A DNA stretch of 64,000 nt, from the NCBI GenBank assembly GCA_902765725.1, contig CACXAT010000006.1:1-64000 (forward strand), written 5' to 3'. Shown here piece after piece: positions 43,248-52,533 of the stretch. Under the pieces are notes generated by a model, which worked only from the letters and a program-made list of their open reading frames with translations, did no database searches and was not told where the DNA came from. The translations under genes and the position numbers were made by a program. This stretch comes from an uncultured Lachnospiraceae bacterium (GTDB lineage: Bacteria > Bacillota > Clostridia > Lachnospirales > Lachnospiraceae). The stretch's first letter is position 1, and every line of letters starts with the position of its first letter.

Positions 43248-44840
43248 TTATTTGTAGAATGTTGTCAAGTCAGCGTAAGCACGTTCATCGCGTGTGCGGA
43301 ATCCTTTTATATCGTTATTGCAGATCGCTGCCTTGGGCTCGATGAACAGGTGTGTGCATACACATTCTTCCTTCAGGCTTGTGTCGATCTTTGTTATGAT
43401 GTCTTTTGCGCTATCCACATCCTTAGCTGCTATGAACTCACTAACCATGGAATCAAGCTCATCGGTTGTCCACTTCGGGCCGCCGATGACAATTCCGGGT
43501 CCCTCGATATTTGCTCTGACGATGAAGGGGAACACACTCGGAGCCCTGGCTTTCAGCAGCTCACCGACGATGATGATATCATAATCCCCGCCAAATGCTT
43601 TCTCTACGAAGGAAGCTGTATCAGGCATGTCAATGTTCAGCTTGATGCCGATCTGGGCCAGATTGGCCTGCATGACTGTGTACACATCAGAATAGTTGTT
43701 AAGTCCGGTAATCGTCAGTTCAAGACCATCCGCATATCCTGCTTCTTCAAGGAGAGCCTTGGCGCCTTCAATGTCGACGGCTTTTTCTTCCTCAGTCCAT
43801 ACCGGGTTGTAGTAAGGGCTGTCTGTTCCTGCATATCCGAGCTGCTGAGTCACATCATGACCGGCTGTTGCAACGCTGCTGATTGCCTGATAGTCAAGAC
43901 CTTTGTCGATCGCCTGGCGGACCTTGATGTCCTTTGTCGGGCCTGCATTTTCGCCCATGTTGAACCACAGATGAGCGAGCTGACCGGAAGAATACAGATA
44001 CTCTTTGGCTGATCCTGCCGCCGAGTCCGCAGTCATGAGCGGGACATCGTAGGCAACATCCACATCGCCGGACTGGACAGCCATCGCTCTTGCAGCGCCG
44101 TCAGAGATGAAATGAATCTCGATCTCTTTGAAATATCCCTTATAATCCGGATTCCAGTAGTTTTCGTTGCGCTCAAGGAGGATCTTCTCACCGGTCTTCC
44201 ATTCCACGAATCTGTACTTTCCGGATCCCATGACAGGCTTCATGCCGGCTTCATTATATCCACCCAGTGCGTTGACTTCATCTTCACTGACGATTCCGAA
44301 CTGAGGCCATGCCATCATGATCAGCATATCCGGAGCTTCCACGTTGAATTCGATCGTGACAGTATGCTCATCGTCTGCAACTGCCCCGGCCAGATAACGT
44401 CCTGTGTCGGTGGAAGCGCTCTGCTCCATCCAGACATTCACTGAGTAGACAACGTCATCTGCAGTCATAAGGGATCCATCCGTCATCTGCACATCATCTC
44501 TCAGAGTGAAACGGCAGTGTGTATCGTCCACCCATTCCCATTCCGTAGCAAGGGACGGCTTGACTTCCCATGCTTCCTGGTCGAGTACAACAAGTGTATC
44601 AAACAGAGCGCTGGAGATATATACATCCTCGTTCTCCAGTTTGCCGGTTCCTGCGCCCCAGAGCGTAGAAGGTTCAGACATTAACGCAAGCGTTATCTTC
44701 TCATCCGTAACTGTCTCGTTGATGGGGTCTGAATTGATCTGCGAAGCTCCGCTTTCATCCGCATAGACAGCCGCACCTGTGAGTACAGATGCTGTCATCA
44801 TCAGTGCTGTACCGAATACAAACCATTTTCTCAGTGTCAT
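43248..44840 (-). CDS. Extracellular solute-binding protein, family 5 (peptide/nickel type)
   Basis: 530 residues. Signal peptide MTLRKWFVFGTALMMTASVL, cut near VYA. The SBP_bac_5 fold begins KITLALMSEPSTLWGAG and includes MTADDVVYSVNVWMEQSAST, YRFVEWKTGEKILLERNENY and DIKVRQAIDKGLDY. There is no lipobox cysteine, so the protein would be released rather than lipid-anchored, unusual for a Gram-positive ABC transporter receptor. No permease or ATPase gene lies nearby. AGGAGG precedes the ATG. It lies 90 bases downstream of the acetylesterase gene with no clear terminator between, so it may be in that operon. Confidence 0.85.
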   Translation of the reverse strand: MTLRKWFVFGTALMMTASVLTGAAVYADESGASQINSDPINETVTDEKITLALMSEPSTLWGAGTGKLENEDVYISSALFDTLVVLDQEAWEVKPSLATEWEWVDDTHCRFTLRDDVQMTDGSLMTADDVVYSVNVWMEQSASTDTGRYLAGAVADDEHTVTIEFNVEAPDMLIMMAWPQFGIVSEDEVNALGGYNEAGMKPVMGSGKYRFVEWKTGEKILLERNENYWNPDYKGYFKEIEIHFISDGAARAMAVQSGDVDVAYDVPLMTADSAAGSAKEYLYSSGQLAHLWFNMGENAGPTKDIKVRQAIDKGLDYQAISSVATAGHDVTQQLGYAGTDSPYYNPVWTEEEKAVDIEGAKALLEEAGYADGLELTITGLNNYSDVYTVMQANLAQIGIKLNIDMPDTASFVEKAFGGDYDIIIVGELLKARAPSVFPFIVRANIEGPGIVIGGPKWTTDELDSMVSEFIAAKDVDSAKDIITKIDTSLKEECVCTHLFIEPKAAICNNDIKGFRTRDERAYADLTTFYK

Positions 44841-44930
44841 GTTTTTCCTCCTGTGTGATTGGTCTTAACGTTCTTTATTTCTTTATCCTGTTGTCCCTTA
44901 CTGGTCCGCATCTCCGGACGTATGCATTTC

Positions 44931-46457
44931 TCAGACCTTAGCAGTAAACGGAATAACAGGTATATCACTTTGATTGAACAGATTCACTGTGAAGTAGGGA
45001 GTCTCCGCAAAACGGATCTCTACAGCATGATCTGCGATCTGTCTGCCAGGAATCTTCACAAGCAGACTGGACTTCTCTGCTTCAAGCGTATAATCAGAGG
45101 CAGCTAGTTTATTTCCGTCCAGGAATACTTCCACAGCCTCTACAGCCTCTCCCTTCAGGACAAGTCCTCCTTCTGCATTCTCAAAATGAACCACAATACG
45201 GTCATTATCTCGATTCACAGAATCCGGTACAGGCGCGTCGCACAGAAGCTTCTCTCCGTAGACATGGCCTCTTGCAAGCAGGGCCATCCTTCTTCCTACA
45301 GGCTGCTTCTCTTTGGGATGAATATCGTATGAGTGCCCAACATCTCCTGTGGCAGTGAGGAACACATCCTGTGTGTGATCCGCAACATACTGCTGCTGTT
45401 TTCTTAGAATCGGGTAAACACGGCCGCCGGCTCCGATCGCTTCTCCCAGAGGAGCCAGCTGGGTGATGATAAACGGCAGCCTGTATCCCCATCTCCTTCT
45501 CCACAGCTTGATCATGCCGTCAAGCATATCCGCATAGATCTCCGGATGGTCTTCATCACTCTCCCCCTGGTACCAGAGAACTCCTCTTACAGCGTATGGG
45601 ATCACTTTCTCCAACATCGTATGATAGAGTCCCGCGGGGCGCCATTCATGCCAGGGGCCGATGACCATACCGCCCAGCTGAGCCATGCTGCCAAAAGCAG
45701 CTTCGATCTCTTCAATGCTGACGCCGTACATCAGACGGTCTGAGACAGGATTGGCAAAAGGCTGCGAATGGTCTCCGAGTCCGCCATTGTAATAATCTGC
45801 CTCAGCTTTCTCAAGATCAGGGATCGACTGCAGGCCATTCTGATAATCTTCCATCCAGACGGGGCCGCATTCCCGGATCGTTTCCTCATCCATCCAGCAG
45901 GCACACCTGGATCCGCCGCAATTCACACCGATGATCCCGACAGGTACATCCAGCGCTGGCTGGAGATTCTTCGCGAAATAATATCCTACGGCAGAGAACC
46001 ATTCCAGATCTTCCGGATCCGCCTTTCTCCAGAAACCGAAGTTTTTCTTATAGTCAAACAGCCGGCCGCCCTTTTCAGTAGAGATCATCGGGACATCAAA
46101 GAAGCGGATATTTTCATTTGCGCAGACCGATATTTCCGAAGAATAATCTTTGTCATAGCGCATGTGGAACTCCATGTTCGACTGCCCTGCAGCGATCCAG
46201 ACTTCACCGACGGCAACATCCTCAAGGATCAGCTCACCGGATTCGCCCCGGATCACCATCGTTTCCGCAGCTGATGCAGTCAGAGGCTGCAGTGTTGTCG
46301 ACCAGTTCCCATCCGGTCCGACCTGAGCGCTCGCTTCCTGGCCCTGCAGGGTGACCGTTACAAGTTCGCCGGGTTTGCCGGTTCCCCAGACGGGAACCGG
46401 TATCTCTCTTTGAAGAACCATATGATTTGCAAACAGATCAGATACTCTCATATTCAT
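44931..46457 (-). CDS. Sialate O-acetylesterase-like SGNH hydrolase
   Basis: 508 residues of the SASA/DUF303 carbohydrate-esterase family. An N-terminal beta-domain (about 1-80, LFANHMVLQREIPVPVWG) precedes the SGNH core with Ser93 (AAGQSNMEFHM), the WYQGESD block (about 295-301) and the DxH dyad Asp378/His380 (YDIHPKEK). A C-terminal beta domain follows. No signal peptide, so it acts in the cytoplasm. Likely removes O-acetyl groups from sialic acid, xylan or related sugars; the substrate cannot be told. Its ATG directly follows the stop of the shorter paralogue (TGAATG). Confidence 0.88.
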   Translation of the reverse strand: MNMRVSDLFANHMVLQREIPVPVWGTGKPGELVTVTLQGQEASAQVGPDGNWSTTLQPLTASAAETMVIRGESGELILEDVAVGEVWIAAGQSNMEFHMRYDKDYSSEISVCANENIRFFDVPMISTEKGGRLFDYKKNFGFWRKADPEDLEWFSAVGYYFAKNLQPALDVPVGIIGVNCGGSRCACWMDEETIRECGPVWMEDYQNGLQSIPDLEKAEADYYNGGLGDHSQPFANPVSDRLMYGVSIEEIEAAFGSMAQLGGMVIGPWHEWRPAGLYHTMLEKVIPYAVRGVLWYQGESDEDHPEIYADMLDGMIKLWRRRWGYRLPFIITQLAPLGEAIGAGGRVYPILRKQQQYVADHTQDVFLTATGDVGHSYDIHPKEKQPVGRRMALLARGHVYGEKLLCDAPVPDSVNRDNDRIVVHFENAEGGLVLKGEAVEAVEVFLDGNKLAASDYTLEAEKSSLLVKIPGRQIADHAVEIRFAETPYFTVNLFNQSDIPVIPFTAKV

Positions 46458-47156
46458 TCACACTTTCACAGTAAATGGTCTGACAGGCAGGCCTGCCATA
46501 TTGTAGAGGTTCACACGATAAAAAGGAGTTGCGCCAAAGGCGATCTGACTGATCTGCGGAGCATCCGGCTTCATTTGAATGATCAGTTGTGACCCTTCTG
46601 CCCATGCATTCCACTGCTCTTTCGGAATCTCTGTACAGTCTGCATCGAACAGCTGCAGGGACTGTATATGATCGCCCATTACGGCCAGACCGCCCTGTGC
46701 ATGATCAAAATGAACCGCTGTCATGTCCTGTGTATGGGAGATCCCTGATACGCAGGGCGCTTCTCCGGTTATGGGAAGTGCATACACATGCTGCAGGGCA
46801 AGAAGCGCCATTCTGGTTCCGACCGGCCGTTTTTCTTTCGGATGGATGTCATAGGGGTGGCCGGCATCTGAAGTGGATGCAAGCCATACGCCGCTCACAG
46901 TCCCGGCAACCTTCTCCTGCTTCTGCCGTATGACTGGGAAATCCTGTGACATGTCATCGGGCGTCTCTCCGAATGGAGCAAGCTGCGCGATGATGGTCTG
47001 CCAGTTTCCCTCCGGGTCACTCAGGGTCGTCACTGTTTTTCCCTGGAGGCAGATCGTGACCGATTCTTCCGGATCAGCGTGTCCCCAGATCCTTACAGGT
47101 ACATCTCTCTGAAGAACCATTCCATCACCAAATGGCGGCGCAGCATACGGTTTCAT
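46458..47156 (-). CDS. Internally deleted sialate O-acetylesterase paralogue
   Basis: 232 residues, ATG 47156 after GGAGAGA. Residues 1-55 (MKPYAAPPFGDGMVLQRDVP...) match the N-terminal domain of the neighbouring esterase. The alignment then jumps at GNWQTI/IAQLAPFGE to about residue 331 of that protein and continues to the end. Some 275 residues are missing in frame, including the catalytic serine block and WYQGESD, while the DIHPKEK site (His105) is kept. Catalysis by the usual mechanism is therefore unlikely. Either a decaying duplicate or an accessory subunit; the intact frame and coupling to the full gene leave the second open. Confidence 0.75.
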   Translation of the reverse strand: MKPYAAPPFGDGMVLQRDVPVRIWGHADPEESVTICLQGKTVTTLSDPEGNWQTIIAQLAPFGETPDDMSQDFPVIRQKQEKVAGTVSGVWLASTSDAGHPYDIHPKEKRPVGTRMALLALQHVYALPITGEAPCVSGISHTQDMTAVHFDHAQGGLAVMGDHIQSLQLFDADCTEIPKEQWNAWAEGSQLIIQMKPDAPQISQIAFGATPFYRVNLYNMAGLPVRPFTVKV

Positions 47157-47378
47157 GTCATCTCTCCTGTCTTTGTTCTGTCTTTCTGTATTCATTGTAG
47201 GATCGGATGGAATGCACTGAAATGGAATAAACAGAATTCTTGATGGACAATTCACATATTATTATCGACTTATGTCCGCCGGCTGCGTGCATATTGTCGC
47301 ATTCAGTAGTACAATGATTATGCGGATTTGCAAGATATTACCGGATAAGTATTAATCAGCATGAAATGGAGAACAGAT

Positions 47379-48122
47379 ATGTGGATGGATTTTTCAACGA
47401 TTATGCTGCGCAAAAAAGGACGCTTGAATCCTGCAGACTGCTACCGTTATCTTCTGATCCTCAGAGGACAGGGAACATTCTCCAGCCGGCAGCATCAGAT
47501 TCAGCTGTCCAGACACGATATGTTTACTCTGCGGGCGGATGAGTCAGCTGAATGCGAACCGGCAGGATCGGGCGGGATCCTGCTTGGATGCATCGCAATC
47601 CATGATTATAAATCGAGGCCTGAAGATATGCAGCTTCTTCCCGCTGATACGACAGACCTGGTTCGTCAGATCTTCTATATGGGGCTTGATACACAGGATA
47701 ATCCGCTGCCCTACTATGATTCTGTCAATGCGGCGATCCACCAGCTCATGTTTTCTGCCCTTATTGCCTGCGGTATGCAGTCCCTGACGATCCACCCGAA
47801 AGTATTCCAGGTCATCCAGCAGATCAATGAGCACTTTATGGAAGTGGATTATGACATCAGACCGGTCCTTGAAGAGACCGGATACACGGTGAATCATTTC
47901 CGGAAAGTATTCCAGCAGGAGACAGGCGTGACACCTGCCGGCTACCTTATCAACAGAAGGATGGACCGGGCTGCAGAATTGTTTGACCAGTATAAAGACA
48001 GGGTTCCCATCAAGGAGATCAGCCTGCGGTGCGGATATCAGGATCCCTATTATTTCAGCCGTCAGTTTAAAAAGACTTACGGCATGTCTCCAAAGCAGTA
48101 TATAAAAGAACTGTCCGGCTGA
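47379..48122 (+). CDS. AraC-family transcriptional regulator
   Basis: 247 residues from ATG 47379 (GGAGA 7 bases upstream; an ATG at 47361 lacks a ribosome site). An N-terminal cupin-like ligand domain (about 10-130) and a C-terminal double helix-turn-helix (about 150-245) with VLEETGYTVNHFRKVFQQET and EISLRCGYQDPYYFSRQFKK, a strong AraC/XylS signature. Divergent from the esterase/solute-binding operon, so it probably activates that operon in response to a sugar. Confidence 0.9.
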   Translation: MWMDFSTIMLRKKGRLNPADCYRYLLILRGQGTFSSRQHQIQLSRHDMFTLRADESAECEPAGSGGILLGCIAIHDYKSRPEDMQLLPADTTDLVRQIFYMGLDTQDNPLPYYDSVNAAIHQLMFSALIACGMQSLTIHPKVFQVIQQINEHFMEVDYDIRPVLEETGYTVNHFRKVFQQETGVTPAGYLINRRMDRAAELFDQYKDRVPIKEISLRCGYQDPYYFSRQFKKTYGMSPKQYIKELSG

Positions 48123-48137
48123 CGGCACGGACAGTTC
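48108..48137. terminator. Terminator overlapping the araC-type gene end
   Basis: A perfect 10-bp stem, GAACTGTCCG and CGGACAGTTC. The left arm lies in the last codons of the regulator gene. T-rich sequence follows. Confidence 0.75.
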
Positions 48138-48158
48138 TCTGTTCTCTTTATCTTTTTG

Positions 48159-49202
48159 TCAGGACCGCATCTTACGCAGCAGCTGTTCGAAGTATTCCGG
48201 CAGTGGTGCCTGAAACTCCATATATTGCCCTGTAGAGGGATGAATGAATCCAAGCACCATCGCATGCAATGTCTGCCCTTCGAGGGCATATGGGGCCTTT
48301 TTCGGGCCGTACACGGCATCTCCGAGAACAGGATGGCCTATATGGGCCATATGGACGCGGATCTGATGGGTCCGTCCGGTCTCCAGACGGCATTCTATGT
48401 AGGTAAACTGGCCGAATCGTTCCAGGACCGTATAATGTGTAACGGCATCCCTGCTTGTCCCCTGCCCCGGCCTGAGAACAGCCATCTTCTTACGGTCCTG
48501 GGGATGTCTTCCGATCGGAGCGTCGATCACGCCCTCGTCCTGAGGAAGATTCCCATGTACGATCGCCCGGTAGCGCCGGTTGATGCTGTGTTCCTTCAGC
48601 TGAGCGCTCAGGCTTACGTGCGCCGCGTCGTTCTTGGCGATCACAAGAGAACCGGTGGTGTCGCGGTCGATCCTGTGCACGATTCCCGGCCGCAGCACGC
48701 CGTTGATTCCCGAAAGGCTGTCTTTGCAGTGATACATGAGCGCATTGACCAGCGTCCCGCTGTAATGCCCCGGCGCAGGATGCACGACCATCCCCTTTGG
48801 CTTATTGACAACGATCACATCATCATCCTCATAGAGGATGTCCAGGGGGATGTCCTCCGCCTCGATATTGATCTCTTCCGGCTTCGGAATGCTGACTGTC
48901 AGGATCTCGCCTGCGCGCATCTTCTGGCCGGCTTTCTGATACACCGTATCTGCGCAGCGGACACGTCCGTCCTCGATCAGCTTTCTGCAGACGGATCTGG
49001 AGCAGTCACTGAGCAGTTCACTCAGGATAACGTCAAGCCGCTTCTGGTTCATTTCCGCAGGGACTGTGAGTGTGCAGCTGTTATCCCCGGCCGCCGGATC
49101 TTCGGCAGTTTCTGCGTCAGGAATCTCTTCGTCAGAAATCAGCTCATTATCTGCGATCCATTCAGCATCGGGGATATTCTCTAATTGTTCCTTCTGTATC
49201 AT
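48159..49202 (-). CDS. rluD: RluD-family 23S rRNA pseudouridine synthase
   Basis: 347 residues. After an acidic N-terminal extension (about 1-45) come an S4 RNA-binding domain (about 50-110, RLDVILSELLSDCSRSVCRK) and the catalytic domain with HRIDRDTTGSLVIAK (active-site Asp) and ECRLETGRTHQIRVHMAHIG. ATG 49202 follows CGGAG and starts 25 bases after the lspA stop; a start 69 bases upstream would overlap lspA. Which uridines it modifies is not decidable. Confidence 0.9.
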   Translation of the reverse strand: MIQKEQLENIPDAEWIADNELISDEEIPDAETAEDPAAGDNSCTLTVPAEMNQKRLDVILSELLSDCSRSVCRKLIEDGRVRCADTVYQKAGQKMRAGEILTVSIPKPEEINIEAEDIPLDILYEDDDVIVVNKPKGMVVHPAPGHYSGTLVNALMYHCKDSLSGINGVLRPGIVHRIDRDTTGSLVIAKNDAAHVSLSAQLKEHSINRRYRAIVHGNLPQDEGVIDAPIGRHPQDRKKMAVLRPGQGTSRDAVTHYTVLERFGQFTYIECRLETGRTHQIRVHMAHIGHPVLGDAVYGPKKAPYALEGQTLHAMVLGFIHPSTGQYMEFQAPLPEYFEQLLRKMRS

Positions 49203-49227
49203 GTCTGAATCTCCGTGAATGGTTCCA

Positions 49228-49737
49228 TCACTGTTTTGCGTAATCCTCATCCCTGTAATAGAAAAGAACAAGGATCACCAGCACGGTCACGCTTACCGTG
49301 ACATAGATGTCAGCGACATTGAAGATCGGGAAATTGATGCAGGAGAAATAAATAAAATCGATGACATAGCCATGCCAGATCCTGTCGATCATATTTCCGA
49401 GGGCGCCTGCGCTCAGAACTACAAGGCACAGCTTCATCGGAAGAAACTTTCTGCTGCGCGGCAGGCGAAGTCCGTAGATGCAGCATCCTGCCATGATGAC
49501 GCAGGCAAAGAGAATAAAGATCCACTGCCGGTTCTCGAGCATTCCGAAGGCGGCGCCGCGGTTCTCCAGGTACTGAAGCTCCAGGACCGAGGGGATCAGG
49601 GGCACCCTGAAGGTCTGCCTGAGTCTGGATGCGGCCAGATATTTTGTGATCTGATCCAGCAGTACGGCGCCGGCAAATAAAAGAACTGCCGCTGCCATGC
49701 TGCCTGCAGATCTGTTGTGAAATTCCTTTTCTGTCAT
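49228..49737 (-). CDS. lspA: Lipoprotein signal peptidase (signal peptidase II)
   Basis: Cleaves signal peptides of diacylglyceryl-prolipoproteins. 169 residues, four transmembrane segments, and the catalytic aspartates in NMIDR and FPIFNVADI; YLENRGAAFGML is also conserved. Operon with aroB and rluD. Confidence 0.95.
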   Translation of the reverse strand: MTEKEFHNRSAGSMAAAVLLFAGAVLLDQITKYLAASRLRQTFRVPLIPSVLELQYLENRGAAFGMLENRQWIFILFACVIMAGCCIYGLRLPRSRKFLPMKLCLVVLSAGALGNMIDRIWHGYVIDFIYFSCINFPIFNVADIYVTVSVTVLVILVLFYYRDEDYAKQ

Positions 49738-49773
49738 TACAAGATTGCTCCGTATATATCCTGCCGGTTCTGC

Positions 49774-50931
49774 TCAGGCTCCGGTAAAGACCGGCTCCTC
49801 CTGCAGGTCTGCGTTCTCATCGTATCTGATAAACTCCAGCGCTTCCCGGATCTCACTGTCTTCCACTGTCTGATCGATGGTTGCTGATCCGAGTTTCTTC
49901 AGAAGGATGTAGCGCAGATGTCCCTTATCCATCTTCTTGTCCTTGCGCATGGCCTCCAGAATATCGTCAACGGACAGTGAATCAAAGGAAATGGGCAGAT
50001 CGAACCCTACGAACATATCCCGGATCTCGTAAAAGGTCATCTCATCGATGTATCCTCTCTTCCATGAGATGTAGGATGCGGCTATGATCCCAAGGGTCAC
50101 GCATTCTCCGTGGGTCAGTTCAAAGTTTTTCAGTTTCTCGATCGCGTGCCCGGCTGTATGACCAAAGTTCAGAAGGGCCCTGTCGCCTTTTTCAAACGGA
50201 TCCTTCTCCACCACGATCCTTTTGATATGGATGCTCCGTATGACCATCTCCAGCAGGGTATCCGTATCCCGCTCTTCGATCTCGCTCATGTGGTCCAGAC
50301 ACCATTCATAATAGGCAGCGTCTTTGATCAGGCCATGCTTGAGCACCTCGCCCATGCCGCTGGCAAACTGGGTGTCATCCAGCGTCTTCAGCGTGCTGAT
50401 GTTCAGGTAGACCATGGATGGCTGGTGAAATGCACCGACCATGTTCTTGTAGGAATCAAAATCCACGCCGGTCTTACCGCCGATTGAAGAATCCACCTGG
50501 GACAGCAGGGTTGTCGGGATCTGGACAAATCGGATCCCGCGCAGATAGGTTGCTGCCGCGAATCCTGTCATATCTCCGACCACACCGCCGCCAAGCGCCA
50601 CCAGGATGTCATTGCGGTCCAGGCCATGTTCGATCAGATGCACATAGATCTTTCTGATCTCATCCAGGTTCTTGTTCTGCTCTCCGGCCGGGATCACATA
50701 GCTGGAGATGCTTCGGCATGCCGGGCGCAGCGCCTCTGTCACCTCTTTAAGGTACAGCTTCTCCACATTGCTGTCCGTGATCACTGCGATCCGTCTTTCT
50801 GCGCATTCAAGCTCCGACATGCGCTGCGCAAGCGCGTCAAATCCGTTCTGCGGCCATATGCGGTACGCAAAACGGCGGTCCTTCTTCACTTCGATCGCAT
50901 CTGTAAGTGATATGGTATTTTTATCTGACAT
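49774..50931 (-). CDS. aroB: 3-dehydroquinate synthase
   Basis: Second step of the shikimate pathway, NAD- and metal-dependent. 385 residues with the NAD site ALGGGVVGDMTGFAAATYLR, the KTGVD and K..GAFHQP segments, and metal ligands in MGEVLKHG, LNFGHTAGHAIE. ATG 50931 follows GGAGAAGGA; a frame 27 bases longer is less likely. It is separate from aroA/tyrA, 34 kb away. Confidence 0.95.
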   Translation of the reverse strand: MSDKNTISLTDAIEVKKDRRFAYRIWPQNGFDALAQRMSELECAERRIAVITDSNVEKLYLKEVTEALRPACRSISSYVIPAGEQNKNLDEIRKIYVHLIEHGLDRNDILVALGGGVVGDMTGFAAATYLRGIRFVQIPTTLLSQVDSSIGGKTGVDFDSYKNMVGAFHQPSMVYLNISTLKTLDDTQFASGMGEVLKHGLIKDAAYYEWCLDHMSEIEERDTDTLLEMVIRSIHIKRIVVEKDPFEKGDRALLNFGHTAGHAIEKLKNFELTHGECVTLGIIAASYISWKRGYIDEMTFYEIRDMFVGFDLPISFDSLSVDDILEAMRKDKKMDKGHLRYILLKKLGSATIDQTVEDSEIREALEFIRYDENADLQEEPVFTGA

Positions 50932-51112
50932 AATCCTTCTCCATATATGTTCCGACATATGAATCTGCCGGGCATCCTTCTGCCTGTTCGGCAGTGTCCT
51001 CTATGAACTATACCGCACCGGCGTCCTCCTGTCACGACTGTGGTGACGAATAGTTAATAATACAGGGCAAACCGCCACATGTCTATACATCTTTTCGATA
51101 TATACCCCAAAA

Positions 51113-51139
51113 AATGCTGCAGAGATCATCTGCAGCATT
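51113..51139 (-). terminator. Terminator of sepF
   Basis: A perfect 11-bp stem, AATGCTGCAGA and TCTGCAGCATT, with a run of T on the minus strand. The rest of the gap up to 50932 holds no gene. Confidence 0.85.
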
Positions 51140-51189
51140 GAAATCTTTCTATTCTGTTTTTATCAGCCAACAGCGTCTCAGCGCATCTC

Positions 51190-51798
51190 TTACAGGTCGT
51201 CTGACAGATCCAGATCCGGATCAAAGGCGCCCGTAAGGATCTCCTGGAACTCACCGGTAATATCCACATTGTGCGGTGTGAGGACAAAGATATAGTTGCT
51301 GATCTTGTCGAGACGGCCGCGCACCGCGCAGCAGGCACCCGACGCAAAATCAAAGATCCTCTGGGAGACATCCAGATCCAGACCCTCCAGGTTCAGGATG
51401 ATCGTGCACTGGGCGATGAGCATCTGAGCGATCTGAAGCGCGTCCTCCATGGACTTGGGCCTGATCACACAGACTGAAAAGTTATTCGCCTGTTCCGGCT
51501 CATCCACCACTCTTCTCGGACGGAAAGCCGATACCTTGGACTCCTTCTCCCTCGCTGACTGTGTTCTGGTCCTGCCGAATCCCCTCGGAGATGATGCCTG
51601 TCTTGCAGGCTGTCTGACAGGTCTGATGGGCTCTTCTTCCTCTTCTGATTCCTCTTCATCTACATCACGGGCAAGAAAACGTCTGGACGGACGGGAGTCG
51701 TCAAGACCGCTGTCGTCCTCGTCAAAATATTCGTCATCCTCGAGATCTTCGTCATCATTCAGTTTGATAGAATTCAGAAATCTGTCAAAAACACTCAT
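51190..51798 (-). CDS. sepF: Cell division protein SepF
   Basis: FtsZ-bundling membrane-binding protein. 202 residues: an N-terminal amphipathic helix (MSVFDRFLNSIKL), a long acidic linker (about 14-75), a basic stretch, then the SepF core (about 105-190) with VCVIRPKSMEDALQIAQMLI and FDFASGACCAVRG. The start overlaps the yggS stop by 4 bases (ATGA), a conserved pairing. Confidence 0.93.
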   Translation of the reverse strand: MSVFDRFLNSIKLNDDEDLEDDEYFDEDDSGLDDSRPSRRFLARDVDEEESEEEEEPIRPVRQPARQASSPRGFGRTRTQSAREKESKVSAFRPRRVVDEPEQANNFSVCVIRPKSMEDALQIAQMLIAQCTIILNLEGLDLDVSQRIFDFASGACCAVRGRLDKISNYIFVLTPHNVDITGEFQEILTGAFDPDLDLSDDL

Positions 51799-52523
51799 AT
51801 ATTGTAATTCCTCTCCCCAAAGATTCCTGTTCCTACGCGGACCAGTGTAGCCCCTTCTTCTACCGCTATTTCAAAATCCCCGGTCATTCCCATACTAAGT
51901 TCATTAACCATTACATTATCGATGTTTTTCCGGCCTATGTCAACCGCCAAATTCTTCAGCGCCCTGAAGTGAACGCGGTTCAGTTCGGGATCCTCCACAT
52001 AGGGGGCCACCGTCATGAAGCCCTTCATCTGCAGATGAGGAAACTCGGCGATGCGCCGGACAAACTGCTCTGCATCCTGCAGAGCGATGCCGGATTTGGA
52101 ATCCTCTCCCGCTACGTTCACCTCCACAAGGCACGGCATCCGAAGATCCTTTGCGGCTGCTTCCTTCTCGATGGCTTCTGCCAGTTTGAGGGAGCTGACG
52201 GAATGGATCATGACGGCCCTACCGACCACATATTTCACCTTGTTTCGCTGAAGGTTGCCGATCATATGCCAGCGCAGGTCTTTGGGCAGCTCATCGTATT
52301 TGTCCCGAAGCTCCTGCGGCTTGTTCTCACCGAAATCAAGGATCCCCTGGGCAGCCGCAGTCTGTATCATGGAGACCGGTTTGGTCTTGCTGACGGCGAT
52401 CAGGGTCACATCCTCTCTTCTGCGTCCGCTTCTCTCGCAGGCCTCCCGGATACGTCTCTCCACATCCAGCAGATTCCCTGCGATATCAACGTTTTCAGTA
52501 TTCACATTCTCAGTGATGCTCAT
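51795..52523 (-). CDS. yggS: PLP-homeostasis protein of the YggS/PLPBP family
   Basis: 242 residues folded as a single TIM barrel with the pyridoxal-phosphate lysine in IAVSKTKP and the tail segment LSMGMTGDFEIAVEEGATLVRVGTGIFG. Has no known enzymatic activity and keeps PLP and amino acid pools in balance. ATG 52523 after GAGGATA is chosen; it lies 10 bases after the previous stop. Placed before sepF as in most Firmicutes. Confidence 0.93.
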   Translation of the reverse strand: MSITENVNTENVDIAGNLLDVERRIREACERSGRRREDVTLIAVSKTKPVSMIQTAAAQGILDFGENKPQELRDKYDELPKDLRWHMIGNLQRNKVKYVVGRAVMIHSVSSLKLAEAIEKEAAAKDLRMPCLVEVNVAGEDSKSGIALQDAEQFVRRIAEFPHLQMKGFMTVAPYVEDPELNRVHFRALKNLAVDIGRKNIDNVMVNELSMGMTGDFEIAVEEGATLVRVGTGIFGERNYNI

Positions 52524-52533
52524 TGCTATATCC

